Shown one piece after another: positions 47,114 to 57,599 of a stretch of DNA of 64,000 bases. The notes under the pieces are model-generated. The model did not search any database, had not been told where the DNA came from, and worked only from the letters and a program-made list of their open reading frames with translations. How positions within the stretch are numbered: the stretch's first letter is position 1; the number at the start of each line of letters is the position of its first letter. Made by a program: the position numbers and the translations under genes. This DNA is from Cryptomeria japonica. Lineage: Eukaryota > Streptophyta > Pinopsida > Cupressales > Cupressaceae. The DNA lies in assembly GCF_030272615.1 (NCBI RefSeq), contig NC_081409.1:879195220-879259219 (forward strand). Reading direction: 5' to 3'.

Positions 47114-49384
47114 CTAAGAACGGAGTTCTTGGGCAGGAGCATGAATCAAATTATTGTGTTGTTGGCATTGATGACATTTCTTAACAAATGAAAAAGAATC
47201 CTGCTGCATAGTTTGCCAATAATATCCCATTCGAAGTAATCTTTGAACCAAGGATTTACCTCCAAAATGCCCCCCATAGGCACCTGAATGCGCCTCTTCA
47301 AGAGCAATAGGGATTTCTGATTTGTTAAGACAGCGAAGGAGAAGACTGTTATAACCCCTTCGGTAGAGAACATTAGAAAGAATGATATACCTAGCAGACA
47401 ACTTGCGAACTCTAGCCCTGGTGTTCCTATTGGCGGAATCCGGAAAGGTACCATCAGTCAAGTATCTTACGATATACGAGTACCATTCATCTAAGTCTAT
47501 GAAGTCGCAACATGTCACCAGGCTGGAATCATCTACAATAGCTGGAGAAGTAAGGTTGTGAATAACAAATTTAAGATCAACCACAGGGTCCTCTAAAGAT
47601 ACAAGAGAAGCCACACATGCCATTGCGTCCGCATGTCGATTATCTTTTCGAGGAACAGGTTCTATGGTGTAAGAATCAAATTTTTGTAACAAAGAGATAG
47701 CAAGGTCTTTATATTGTGATAACTTGTCTTGTTTTGCTTGATACAGTCCTGTTACCTGTCTTATAATCAGTTGAGAATCTCCAAAAATATGTATGTGTTT
47801 TATATTCAGAGCCAAGGCTGCCTTTATTCCTGCTATAAGAGCCTCATACTCAGCAATGTTATTGGTACATAGGAAATTTAGACGATAAGATAAGGGAATG
47901 GACTTCTTTGTAGGAGAAATCAGAACAACACTTGCCCCCGATCCCGTATGACACTTAGAGCCATCAAAGTATAACTCCCAAGTTTCATCTTTCTCTGTAC
48001 AAAGGATGAAGTCGTCGAGAAAAGACTCAAGGTTAGGGAAGGAGAAAGGTGAAGGGGCCTCAACTAAGTGATCGGTCAACGCTTGCCCTTTGATTGCCCT
48101 TTGTGAAACAAATTTAAGGTCAAATTCAGTTAACATCATAACCCACTTAGCTAGGCGTCCTGATAAATCAGTTTTAGAGAAAAGATGCTTCAACGGATCA
48201 AATTTTACCATGACATGGACTTCTGAATTTAAGAGATAATGTCTCAATTTCTGAGTCGCAAACACCAAGACCAAGCATTGTCTTTCTATCGCAGAATATC
48301 GGGTCTCATAATCGAGTAAGGTACGACTTATATAATAAACCGGACACTCCTTACCATCTTTATCATGTTGTGCCAATAATGCTGCAAGAGCATGAGAGGA
48401 CACAGCCGTATAAAGAAGGAAGGGTTTAGAAGGTTTAGCCGGTCGAAGGATAGGAGGATTAGCCAAATACATTTTTAAATCTTCAAATGCTTGCTGACAA
48501 TCCTCATTCCATTGAAAAGTGATATTCTTTTTGAGAAGTTGAGTGAAAGGAAAAGTACGATCCGCAAGTTGAGATACAAACCTACGAATAGCTTGAATTT
48601 TTCCTTGTAATCTTTTGAGTTGAGACACATTTCTAGGAGGTGGCATGTTGACAATAGCATCTATTTTCTTAGTATCCACCTCAATCCCACGATGCGAAAC
48701 TATGAATCCTAATAGTTTTCCACTATCCACACCAAAAACACATTTTCGGGGATTCAAGCACATGTGATATTTACGAATCCTTTCAAAGATTTGATGAAGG
48801 ATCTTAATATGATCTATGCGAAGAATGGATTTGGCTAAAACATCATCAACATAGTCTTCTAGAGTCTTATGCATGTAATCATGAAAGATAAGGGTCATCG
48901 CTCGCTGATAAGTTGCACCGGCATTTTTAAGTCCAAAAGGCATCATTATCCAACAAAATGTACCCCAAGGAGTGGTGAAAGCAGTTTTGAATTGATCTTG
49001 AGGGTTAATGAAAATTTGATTGTATCCTGAAAAACCATCCATGAAGGATAACAAGGCATGTCCTGCCGTAGAATCAACTATCATGTCAATGTTTGGAAGA
49101 GGGAAATCATCTTTTAAAGAAGCCTTATTTAAATCTCAAAAATCGGTACACATTCTTATTTTATTATCTGGTTTAGCCACAACGACAATATTTGAAATCC
49201 ATGGGGAATAATCAATAGGGCGGATAAATCCAGCCTCCAATAATTTTTCAATCTCAGCCTTAACAAGCAAAGCCACCTTAGGATTCATTTTTTGAATCTT
49301 TTGTTTCACGGGCTTAGCATCAGGGACTAAGACAGTATTATGAGTAACAATCTTAGGATCTATACCAGGCATGTCAGAGTATGT
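47114..49384 (-). pseudogene. Element C reverse transcriptase, RNase H and integrase zinc domain
   Basis: A 656-codon open stretch (47114-49084) plus the RT N-terminus (49136-49372) in the same frame. RT landmarks: GFIRPIDYSPWISN, MCTDF followed by a TGA at 49133 and LNKASLKDDFPLPNI, SFMDGFSGYNQI, MPFGLKNAGATYQRAM and EDYVDDVLAKS (about 48840-48870). RNase H parts: FLLYTAVSSHALAALLAQHD, then WELYFDGSKCHTGSGAS and NNIAEYEALIAGI. The integrase zinc module reads HSGAYGGHFGG and CHQCQQH near 47150-47290. Stops at 49133 and about 49383 fit CGA and TGG codons altered by transition. It is the best-preserved pol in the window. Confidence 0.94.
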
Positions 49385-50371
49385 TCAAGCAAAGATCTCG
49401 GGGAATTCATGCAATAAATCTTCATATTGTCTTTGTTCCTCTTCATCCAAACATTTTCCAATTTTAATAATTTTTTCTTCATTGCAAGGATCCATCTTAA
49501 CATTAGTGGTGTCACTTATGAGAAGATTACTTTGTTGAGGAGTATCCTTTAGCTGAGGGAATTCTTTCACAATCTCATCGTTATCCATCTCTTTTCCAAA
49601 ATAGGCTTCAGTGTTCAAACAATAAGGGAGTCCCCTATTGTGATGATAACGAGGAAGAGTATCATATGCTCCTAAAAATTCAGCTAAAGCATCATCGGTA
49701 GGGAAAACATCAAAAGCACAAGCACACGAAGGATCCTCATCAATATACTCAGGGTGTTGTTCATGAGCACCACAACCATTTCCATGATACCCATGCTTAG
49801 AAAAAATGCGAAAACCACGACCATAACGATCAGCCATTTCAGACAGAGAAGGTGGTCTTTCATAAGACAAAGAATCAAACTCTTCAGAATTAGAGGTGCA
49901 GGGAGAAGAAGTTTGAGAAGCGGCCACAAAGTTATTACTCATAGGTTCAGGTAGTGTTGATTTATTTTTAGCTTCTTCCTTCTTTTCAGCTTTAAGCTCT
50001 CTAGAAGGAACCTTATATTCACCTACAAAGGTAGGATTAAAATCAAAGGATCCCCAATCGTCATCTGCGAGAATCTTCTCAGGATCAAAATCCTTCTTAT
50101 GTGTAGTTTCAAGTCGAGAAGAGTCTTCTTCAGGAGCTCCAGACTCATCCAAAGAATTTTGATCATCAGAGAGTGAGGATTCACTGATAGGTATCTTATT
50201 TAAAGAGTCACCACTAGACGAGGGCGGCTTAGAGGCACCCCCTTTGGAAGTAGATGTTTGCAAACAAGCTTGAAAATTGGTATCACCTATCAAGGTATAT
50301 GTCTTATTGTTGTAGATAAACTTAACTTGTCTGTGCAATGTAGAGGGGCAGCTTGCATACTGTGAATCCAA
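49385..50371 (-). pseudogene. Element C linker between protease and RT
   Basis: A 328-codon acidic, Ser/Glu/Asp-rich stretch with RPPSLSEMADRYGRGFRIF near its middle and a glycine-centred segment, then LDEEEQRQYEDLLHEFPEIF leading into RT. Element A has an equivalent linker. The ORF overlaps the end of the protease frame by 82 bp, which marks a one-base shift near 50350 after PWIHSMQAA. Confidence 0.75.
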
Positions 50372-51087
50372 GGTCTCCCTAATAACAAGTTGTATGTTAG
50401 ATTTCCTGACATAACATGGATAGGAGTAGGCAAAGTAACAGGCCCCACTGTGATGGGTAAGGTGATAGTACCTAATGAAGTTTTAGCCACATTATCAAAG
50501 CCTCGAATAGGACGAGAGTCCGGCTCAATTAGAGATGTATCCATATTCATCTTATGCAAAAGATTAATGCTACACACATTAAGACCAGAGCCATTATCTA
50601 CTAGTGTTCGTCTTATAGCAGTGTCTTTCATGATAACCACAATCATCAAGGGATCATATTGATGTTGGATTTCACTAGTAGGCAACTCATCTTGGGTAAA
50701 CACAATTTGAGCTTTAGGATTCATCATAGAGTTAACCAAAGATGCTATATTACTAGATGTATTCGGTGGAGGAACATTCAAATATTTCAAGGCATCTTGT
50801 AACATTCCATGATGAGTGGAAGAAGTTTGAATCAAATCCCAAAGGGATATCTTAGCAGGGGTAGCCTTAAGTTGTTCTATGAGATCATATTCCTTACTAA
50901 GAACTTGTGAAATACATGGAGCTTGCGAAAGAATTGGTTGAGGATTCGGAAGAGAAACTGGAATAACAGGAGGAGGACTAGGCTGCCTATTATTTCTGGT
51001 ATGATAAGTATGGGCAACCGCATGATAACTCTCTCTAGTTATTTGCTTGGCATAACTATAAGGACTTATAGGTTTTCTTCCTTGCAC
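50290..51087 (-). pseudogene. Element C aspartic protease
   Basis: The minus strand has EYDLIEQLKATPAKISLWDL (a conserved pre-protease helix also seen in A and J), then RRTLVDNGSGLNVCSINLL with the catalytic Asp at about 50598, and [17 protein letters not shown] at the C-terminal end. It is complete in one frame. In A, capsid and zinc knuckle precede this pre-protease helix by about 1.2 kb; in C there is only the short region at 51139-51634. Confidence 0.88.
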
Positions 51088-51634
51088 AGTGATGATTGGT
51101 TTATTCGGAGTACGAAAGGAATCATGATCATACCCTCCTTAGACAGTAAGGAGAGGTGATTTAGGACCTTGAAAGGTGGGAGAAGGATAAGCACCTTGGA
51201 CCTCAAAGAGAGGCTTTTTATGCTCATTCAAGTTTATCATGTTAACCAATTTAGAGGTTTTGTTTTTGTTTAGAGATTTCGATAAAGCCACAAAGTCATC
51301 AAGAGCATCATCCAACAAAGCATGATCATATCTATTAAAAGGTTTATCTTTTGATTCAAAAGGAGATCTCCTCATAGAGGGGATTGTTGAAAACAACCAT
51401 GTTACTAGATTTAGTGGAAGAGTTGATAGGAATGTACCCTTGAGAGGACTCATTCAACTTATCTTTCTCATCACAACGAAATGGCATAGTAACAAGGTTT
51501 ATGAGTTTTTGGTAAAATGAAGGTTTGGCATCTTTAGGGTTCAAAAACTCATCTAAAGCTTCATCTAATTCATCTTGGCTATACTCATAATAATCATCAT
51601 AAGCATGAACATTTTGCAAATAAAAGTCGGACAT
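51088..51634 (-). pseudogene. Element C N-terminal ORF in place of gag, no capsid or knuckle seen
   Basis: Begins MSDFYLQNVHAYDDYY 170 bp after the LTR. It contains two similar segments, SQDELDEALDEFLNPKD... and HALLDDALDDFVALSKS..., each followed by a Lys-rich KLINLV/KLVNMINL. This suggests an internal duplication. A frameshift near 51380 and a TAA near 51139 interrupt it. Neither a gag capsid domain nor a zinc knuckle is present. Its acidic helical repeats might interact with a gag supplied in trans, but that is inference. Confidence 0.65.
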
Positions 51635-51783
51635 TTTGAAATAAAAATTGCATGAAATTTAAACACACAATGCAAAGAAACACACTCCTTTTTTTTTTTT
51701 TCTTTTTAATAAAAATGAAATAAAAACACACTAGATCTAGATCTAGATCTAACAAATGCAATGCAAGAAGAAACAATGATAGA

Positions 51784-51801
51784 TTCACGTCGGGTTCACC
51801 A
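51784..51801 (-). promoter_or_regulatory. Primer-binding site of C
   Basis: The minus strand reads TGGTGAACCCGACGTGAA three bases downstream of the 5' LTR. One base differs from the site in B over 18 positions. Confidence 0.75.
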
Positions 51802-51804
51802 AAA

Positions 51805-53449
51805 TGTGTGGGGGAAAAAGAGAGACTAGGTTATCATGCCCTAACCCTACCTTTTGTCACACATTACGGAATACGAAAGAGCCTAGAGGTATCACACAAT
51901 TGGCTACTTCTTTTTGTGAAAGAGAGAGCCACGGGCTACCTATTAGGATTTCTATTCCTTTGTTGTAATTGAAAGGTAAGATTATGCAAGTTCAATTCCT
52001 AACCCTAAAATGCAAGTATGAGCTAACAACAAGATTGCAGAATTGAACTTAAACAATGGAAAGTTGTAAACACAAAGATAAGACAAGAATGCAAATGCGT
52101 ACCCGGAGTCAAAATCTGAGTGGAAATGTTCAAGACGGGGGCGCGGGCACCACTGTCTTGATTCTGCACCTGAAACTGTTGTTTTGCACTCTGGAAACTG
52201 TCTGAAATGTTGTCTGTCAGGAGGACCAGGGCACCCAGCGCCTCTGTCCCAGGGACCAGGGCGCCCAGCGCCCTTGTCCTGGCAGGACCAAGGTGCCCCA
52301 CGCCCCTGTCCTGGTATTCTGCTCTGCAATTTGATGTGGGGTGTTGTCTCGACCTGCTTCTTCCGGATCTGCAACCTGTGGCATCGTCCAAGTCTCGAAA
52401 CCTGCACTTATATCTGAAAAGGGTGTTTGGGCAGCTATATAGGGTTTTGCCTTAGTCAAACCCCCGCTTCAGTGATTCCACCTCCATAAATAGCCAACTT
52501 GTATTGTAAAAGTAATGTGTGTGCAGACCCTTGTGTGTGTGCAAGATCTAAAATGCAAGTAAGCAAACTAGAGCAACCTAGAAAGTAAACCCTAATTGCT
52601 TGTTAATGATAATGTGAATGCTCTAAATCAAGATGCAAAGTGATCTAAAGCATGAATAAATGAGATATTGAAGCTTATGCAAAGACATGAAAACAACATG
52701 AAATCATACCCAACCCTCAAGGGAGGAGTACAAACCAATCTTCAGTTGGTAATCTCCTATTATTCTTCAATGTCTTCCAAGCCCTAAATGGATGAATGGA
52801 TTTGATAAATGCTTGATAGAGGGATGTTGAAAGTTGTTGAAGTCTTCAAAGTTCTGCTCTTTCGCTGCATATGAGGTTCCTGAAAACAAAATTCGGATCC
52901 CTTCAAATGAAGAAAGAGAGCTCTTATGTATGAAACCCTAGGTCGTAATTTCATCTTTTGGCCGACCTAGAGATTGAATATCCCGCCAATTTCTTGGGGT
53001 TAAGCTTTATTTTATGATTGGATCGCGCTCCTAAAATTTTGGGAAAAATGTTCGGGACCGTGTGCACTTCGGGCACCACGGTCCCGACAACTTTTCACCA
53101 AATTTTTAGGGCCGTCAGATATGATGATTTTAGAGAGAATCCCGAAGTTACAGGTGATTTCGAGATGTTTTGACCCCAAAATCAAGCCCCCAAGCTCAGA
53201 ATAGGGCCTAATTAGGGTTTTTGATTAAGTAGTGTATTGGAAGAATAAAATGAAAGGGGCACACTTTAATGAAAAGGCCCGACTTTATGATGTGGAAAAT
53301 GATGAAATAGAACCTTTAGACCTAATTAATTTGATTAATTAAGTGCTAAAGGGGAAATACAATGCAAAATGCAACTGCGCCAAGGCGGGTGCTAAACTAG
53401 GTGTTAAATTGTACAGCTTTAGCAAGTGCGTACAATTTATGATGTTACA
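51805..53449 (-). repeat. 5' LTR of element C
   Basis: Pair of 40892-42566, with a few percent differences by eye. The minisatellite is at 52224-52314 (three units) and the hairpin motif at 53053-53110. Confidence 0.95.
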
Positions 53450-53640
53450 CTAACGAATTTTCTAAAGCACTTATCCTAGCTCCTAGACAAGAACACCATG
53501 GCTTGGGATATGAACATAGCCCTTGTTTGGATCTTGTGATAGCTCCATCTGCAGTGTTGGATGTTCCTCCTCTAGCGTGTTTCCTACCTTCCCAAAATAT
53601 TGATCAGCAAGATTGGGGGATAGATGATGTGCTGGACTAG
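53450..53640 (+). pseudogene. Element B polyprotein tail, second part
   Basis: After the CTAAC duplication the B frame resumes: EFSKALILAPRQEHHG, then LDVPPLACFLPSQNIDQQD and a TAG stop at 53638. The reading joins that ending at 40891 without a shift. It has no RT or integrase motif. Confidence 0.8.
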
Positions 53641-54389
53641 TTTCATTAGCATAGCAGACTCTCTCCTCCTCTCTTGATCTCTTTTGTTACTTCTTCTATA
53701 TGTTATTCTCATTCTTCTATTTGTTGTCCTTAGTGTTGTCTACTTGAGGACGATGCAAAGCATTGAGATCTCTTTTGGTCTCTCTCATGTTGACTCAAAA
53801 GACACATGTGTTCCCTTCTTCTAGGTGACCTTCCTTGATTGGGGAATGAAGAACAATTATGCATACATACATATGATATACATGAATTATCATACAGCAT
53901 ACTGACCCTGAGGAAAGCAAAGTCACCTCGTGCTTTGTGCTTTGTGTCTATTATCCTTGGGCTTATCTCACACTTGGGGGCTAAATCCTTGTGATAACGT
54001 GCTCCTTTCTCATTTCTTACATGTATCACTACCTTAAAGAAATCACCCCCGGTGAGGGGTGTGAGATCACTTTAATGTAGGGGGGCATACATCCCATTCA
54101 TATCTTTTCAAGATACTTGAAAATTTCTTGACAAATTTAGCTTTGCCTTGAAACTTTTTGATATCTTTCTTGCATGACTCATAGTGAGGGAACCTTACTA
54201 CTGACAGTCACGGTTCTCTCTCGTGATCTTCCCTTTTACTTTGTCAATCGAAGTCGTAAGATCCTTAGTCCACTGGGGGCTTGGTGTATCTTGCCTCCTT
54301 GATGTGGTGAAAGTTTTTCAATGTTGTTTCCTTGTACTTTACCGGAAGTATGAGCATACGCTTATACTCCCGCTAAAGTGGGGGCTAAA
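53641..54389 (+). other. 3' untranslated region and polypurine tract of B
   Basis: About 735 bp with no gene, ending in the polypurine tract AAAGTGGGGGCTAAA (54375-54389). A minus-strand 99-codon ORF here looks random. Confidence 0.7.
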
Positions 54390-55648
54390 TGTAGCATCCT
54401 AGAATTGTGACACTTGCAATTTCGACTGCATTTGGGTCTTCACGATGGCGGCGCAATGTTGAACCTGAATGGAGACCCCAAAACCTGTTTACAACACCAA
54501 AAACTGCATTTTTCTGCACCCTGGCTTGATCCCTCCTTGCACCCTATTGTCCCGAGAGGTGGGACCATGGTGCCCAGTGCCCTGGTCCTTTAGGACTAGG
54601 GAACCCAGTGCCCTGATCCCCCAGGACCATGGCGCCCAGTGTCCTGGTCCCTGGCCCTATTTTGGGCCCAGTCTCTTGTGGGCATCGGGTCTTTAAGTTT
54701 GCAAATTGGAAAATAATGTTTCCTGGTCGGCCTAAGGTCGGGAAAATCAGTCTATCAACCCTAATTGACAAGTATATAAACCACTTTTCCTCTCCTAGGT
54801 AAGAAGGGGAGAAAAAAATATATGTGGGCAAGACGCGGAAGCGATATTCAAACATCCAAGCATTCAAGCATTCCTTCAAGCAATTGAGCATTCTAAGTCT
54901 CCATTCAAGGCTAAGTGTTGCATTCAAGACAAGGATTCAACCATTGAAGAGGAGATCACATACAACATACAACATACTACATACATTACACCTTCGCATG
55001 TAAGAATATAAACATTCTTACAACAAGGTATCAGTACTTGTTTACATTACAAACATTTACATTTACAGCATTCTCATTTCTTGGTTAATTCCAAAACCGG
55101 GGTTTGACCTAAAGGCAAACCCCTCATCCCTAACCCCCCAATCGTCCTCTCTTTTCTGTGTGTAGGTTGCAGGTACGTGGCTATAATTGAAGATCTGGAA
55201 TCCTTGTGCAGAGACAAACAGATCCCCCTTCATTTCGCGGATTTTTCGGAGGACCGTGTGCACGCCAAGCACCATCGTCCCGTCAACTTTCGCTCAAATT
55301 TGCAGAACAGCACCGTCTCGACATTTTACTGCTAATTCCAGGTCTGCAGCTTCATCCCATATCCCTATCTTTGTTTATAAGTGAATCTTTCTTGCTTCTA
55401 CATGCATTCCTAGTTCAATCTTTCTATCTACATTCTTTACAAAAGAGGGTATCCTTGATGTCTTAACCCTTGAAACTCATATAGAATCCAATCTTGTATT
55501 GCATGGGATTGGATCTTGTGGGTTTCAATGCCTCTTTTAAATGTAAAGTCTCCTCTAAGTGAAAACCATCAACCCTAGTGACTCTCCCTTCTCTCTCCTT
55601 GGAGTTGGGGAGGGGAGAACAACTAGGGTTCGATTTTTCCGCTTTACA
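54390..55648 (+). repeat. 3' LTR of element B
   Basis: Starts TGTAGCATCCTAGAATTG and ends CCGCTTTACA. Same length as the 5' copy, with the minisatellite at 54560-54655 and the hairpin motif at 55248-55305. Confidence 0.93.
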
Positions 55649-56941
55649 CTACCCAATCTACATTTGTGAATAATTTCAAAGAGGAATTCCTCTATATGAA
55701 TACCACAATTCATAATCAACTTTACCTCTAAGATATCAAAATATTCTCTTCACTATTGTCATATGTGTCTCCTTAGGGCTCTTCTAAAATCTTGCTACTA
55801 AAACAACTGCATGGGCAATATCCGGTCTACTATGAACAACATAATGAAGTTTCCCAATCATAGATCTGTATTCCTTCTTATCCATTGAGGGTGAATCATC
55901 TTCTTTTGACAATCTGCAACTTGTAACCATAGGTGTTCCAACTATTTTACATCTTCCATTCAAAAGGTCTTTAACACTTCCTTCACATACTTAGACTGAC
56001 TGATAAAAATTCCACCTTCTAGCTGTCGGACCTGCAAACCAATAATTTTTTTATCTGACTTATTCAATACATCTCAAACTCTTCCCCCATCTCATTTGCA
56101 AAATTCATACACATATCATCATTTCCTCCAAATATGATGTCATCAACAAATACTTCTGCAATCAACATCTTGTCTCCTTCAGTCTTCAAATAAATATTAT
56201 TGTCCTCACTAGTTCTTTAAATTCCTATCTTTATCAGATGTGCATGAATTCTTTCATACCATGCCCTTTGTGCTTGCTTTAATTCATATAATGCTTTATG
56301 CAATTTTCATACCATATCCTTATCTTCTGACAATGCAAACCCATCTAATTGTTCAATATACACTTCTTCTTCAAGAATACCATTTAGAAATACTGACTTT
56401 ACATCCATTTGGTAAACTTTAAAACCTTGAAAAACTGCATATGCAAGTAGCATTCTAACACATTCAAGCCTAGCCACTGGTGCAAATGTCTCTCCATAAT
56501 CTTCACCTTCTTTTTGTGCATACCTTTTGAAAACTAGTCTTGCCTTGTTTCTAACAACTTCTCCTTCTTCATTCAACTTGTTTCTAAATACCTACTTTGT
56601 ACCAATCACTTTTTTATCATCAGGTCTAGGAACAAGTAACCAAGTGTTGTTTTTCTCAATTTGATCAAGCTCTTCCTTCATTGCCTTTAACCAATCATAA
56701 TCCTTAAGAGATTCTCTCATTGTCTTCAGTTAAACTGTGGAAATTAGACAAGAGCTTTCTCTGATGTTTCTTCTAGTCTTCACTCCAACATTCTTGTCAC
56801 CTATTATATGATCTTTAGAATGATTTAGCCTTACATACCTAGGTATAACAGGTTCTAGTGTAGTAACCTCTTTTTGTTCTTCATCTTCTTCACATCTACC
56901 AGTTGAGCATCTTCCTCTGCACTGTTCTGTTCAACATCTTT
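55649..56941 (-). pseudogene. D copia reverse transcriptase
   Basis: The minus-strand reading has the copia RT opening [20 protein letters not shown] (about 56560-56610), then [20 protein letters not shown] and [18 protein letters not shown], and the catalytic FVDDIIFGG (about 56130-56160; Phe in place of the usual Tyr). The C-terminal part is heavily interrupted by stops and shifts. It leads into RNase H, whose second half is at 34690-35161 beyond B. Expected order and direction for copia. Confidence 0.88.
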
Positions 56942-57599
56942 CTACATATCTAGTTCAATAATCACAAGTTTTTGTTCATCATCTATTGGATCAGATTTGC
57001 TGGTATCATCAAGTTTATCAGAGAACTCATCAACTTTTACATTTACACTCTCCACAATCTTCTTTTTCCTTTTGTTAAAACACTTGAAATATTTTCTCTT
57101 AGTAGAGTAGCCGAGGAGTGATCCTTCATCACTTTTAGGGTCAAATTTACCAATATATTCATCTCTTTTTATAAAACACTTGCTGCCAAAGGTTTTGAAA
57201 TAACCAACATTAGGAGTTTTACCATACCATAACTCATAGAGTGTCTTGTAATTACCTTTCTTCACCATTACCCGGTTCAATGTGTATACTACAGTGTTGA
57301 CTGCTTCTCTCCAAAATATCTTAGGTACATTTCCCTGTATCAGCATAGTCCTTGTTGCTTCAACAATGGTTTTGTTTCTCCTTTCTACAATTCCATTCTG
57401 ATGTGGTGTCCTTGGATCAAATAATTTCCTCTTTATTCCATTTTCATCACAATATCTCACAAACTCATTTGATGTAAACTCTCCACCCCAGTCAGATCTT
57501 AGGCACATAAGATTCTTACTGGTTCCCTTTTCTACTAAGGCTTTGAATGCCTTGAACTTGTTGAAAGCTTCTGACTTTTCCTTCAGAAAAGTAACCCAC
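56942..57599 (-). pseudogene. D copia integrase, catalytic core C-terminal half
   Basis: Minus strand: TFLKEKSEAFNKFKAL, LRSDWGGEFTSNEF (second Asp), then TPHQNGIVERRNKTIVEATR (catalytic Glu) and YFKTFGSKCFIKRDEYIGKF. A 188-codon open frame. The sequence is split from its N-terminal half by the solo LTR; removing the LTR with one CCCAC copy joins RMMWV to TFLKE. Confidence 0.93.

Larger units (their letters stand above)
40892..53449 (-). mobile_element. Element C: Tat-like Ty3/gypsy with antisense PMD gene, nested in B
   Basis: LTRs at 40892-42566 and 51805-53449 are flanked by a perfect duplication CTAAC (40887-40891, 53450-53454). The minus-strand order is 5' LTR, primer site (about 51784-51801), a short N-terminal ORF, protease, RT, RNase H, integrase and, after a PMD gene on the opposite strand, a polypurine tract and 3' LTR. 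No capsid or zinc-knuckle domain is found between leader and protease. The polypurine tract is identical to B's. Confidence 0.93.
35162..55648 (+). mobile_element. Element B: gag-protease-only Ty3/gypsy-like retrotransposon
   Basis: Two 1,259-bp LTRs (35162-36420 and 54390-55648) are flanked by a perfect 5-bp duplication CTACC (35157-35161, 55649-55653). Primer site at 36424, a leader of 1.25 kb, gag, a protease-like domain and a polyprotein tail that ends at TAG 53638. Then comes 735 bp to the polypurine tract AAAGTGGGGGCTAAA. No RT, RNase H or integrase is encoded, and the insertion of C does not explain this, because the reading frame resumes and ends cleanly after C. Without C it would be about 7.9 kb. 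Confidence 0.9.
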
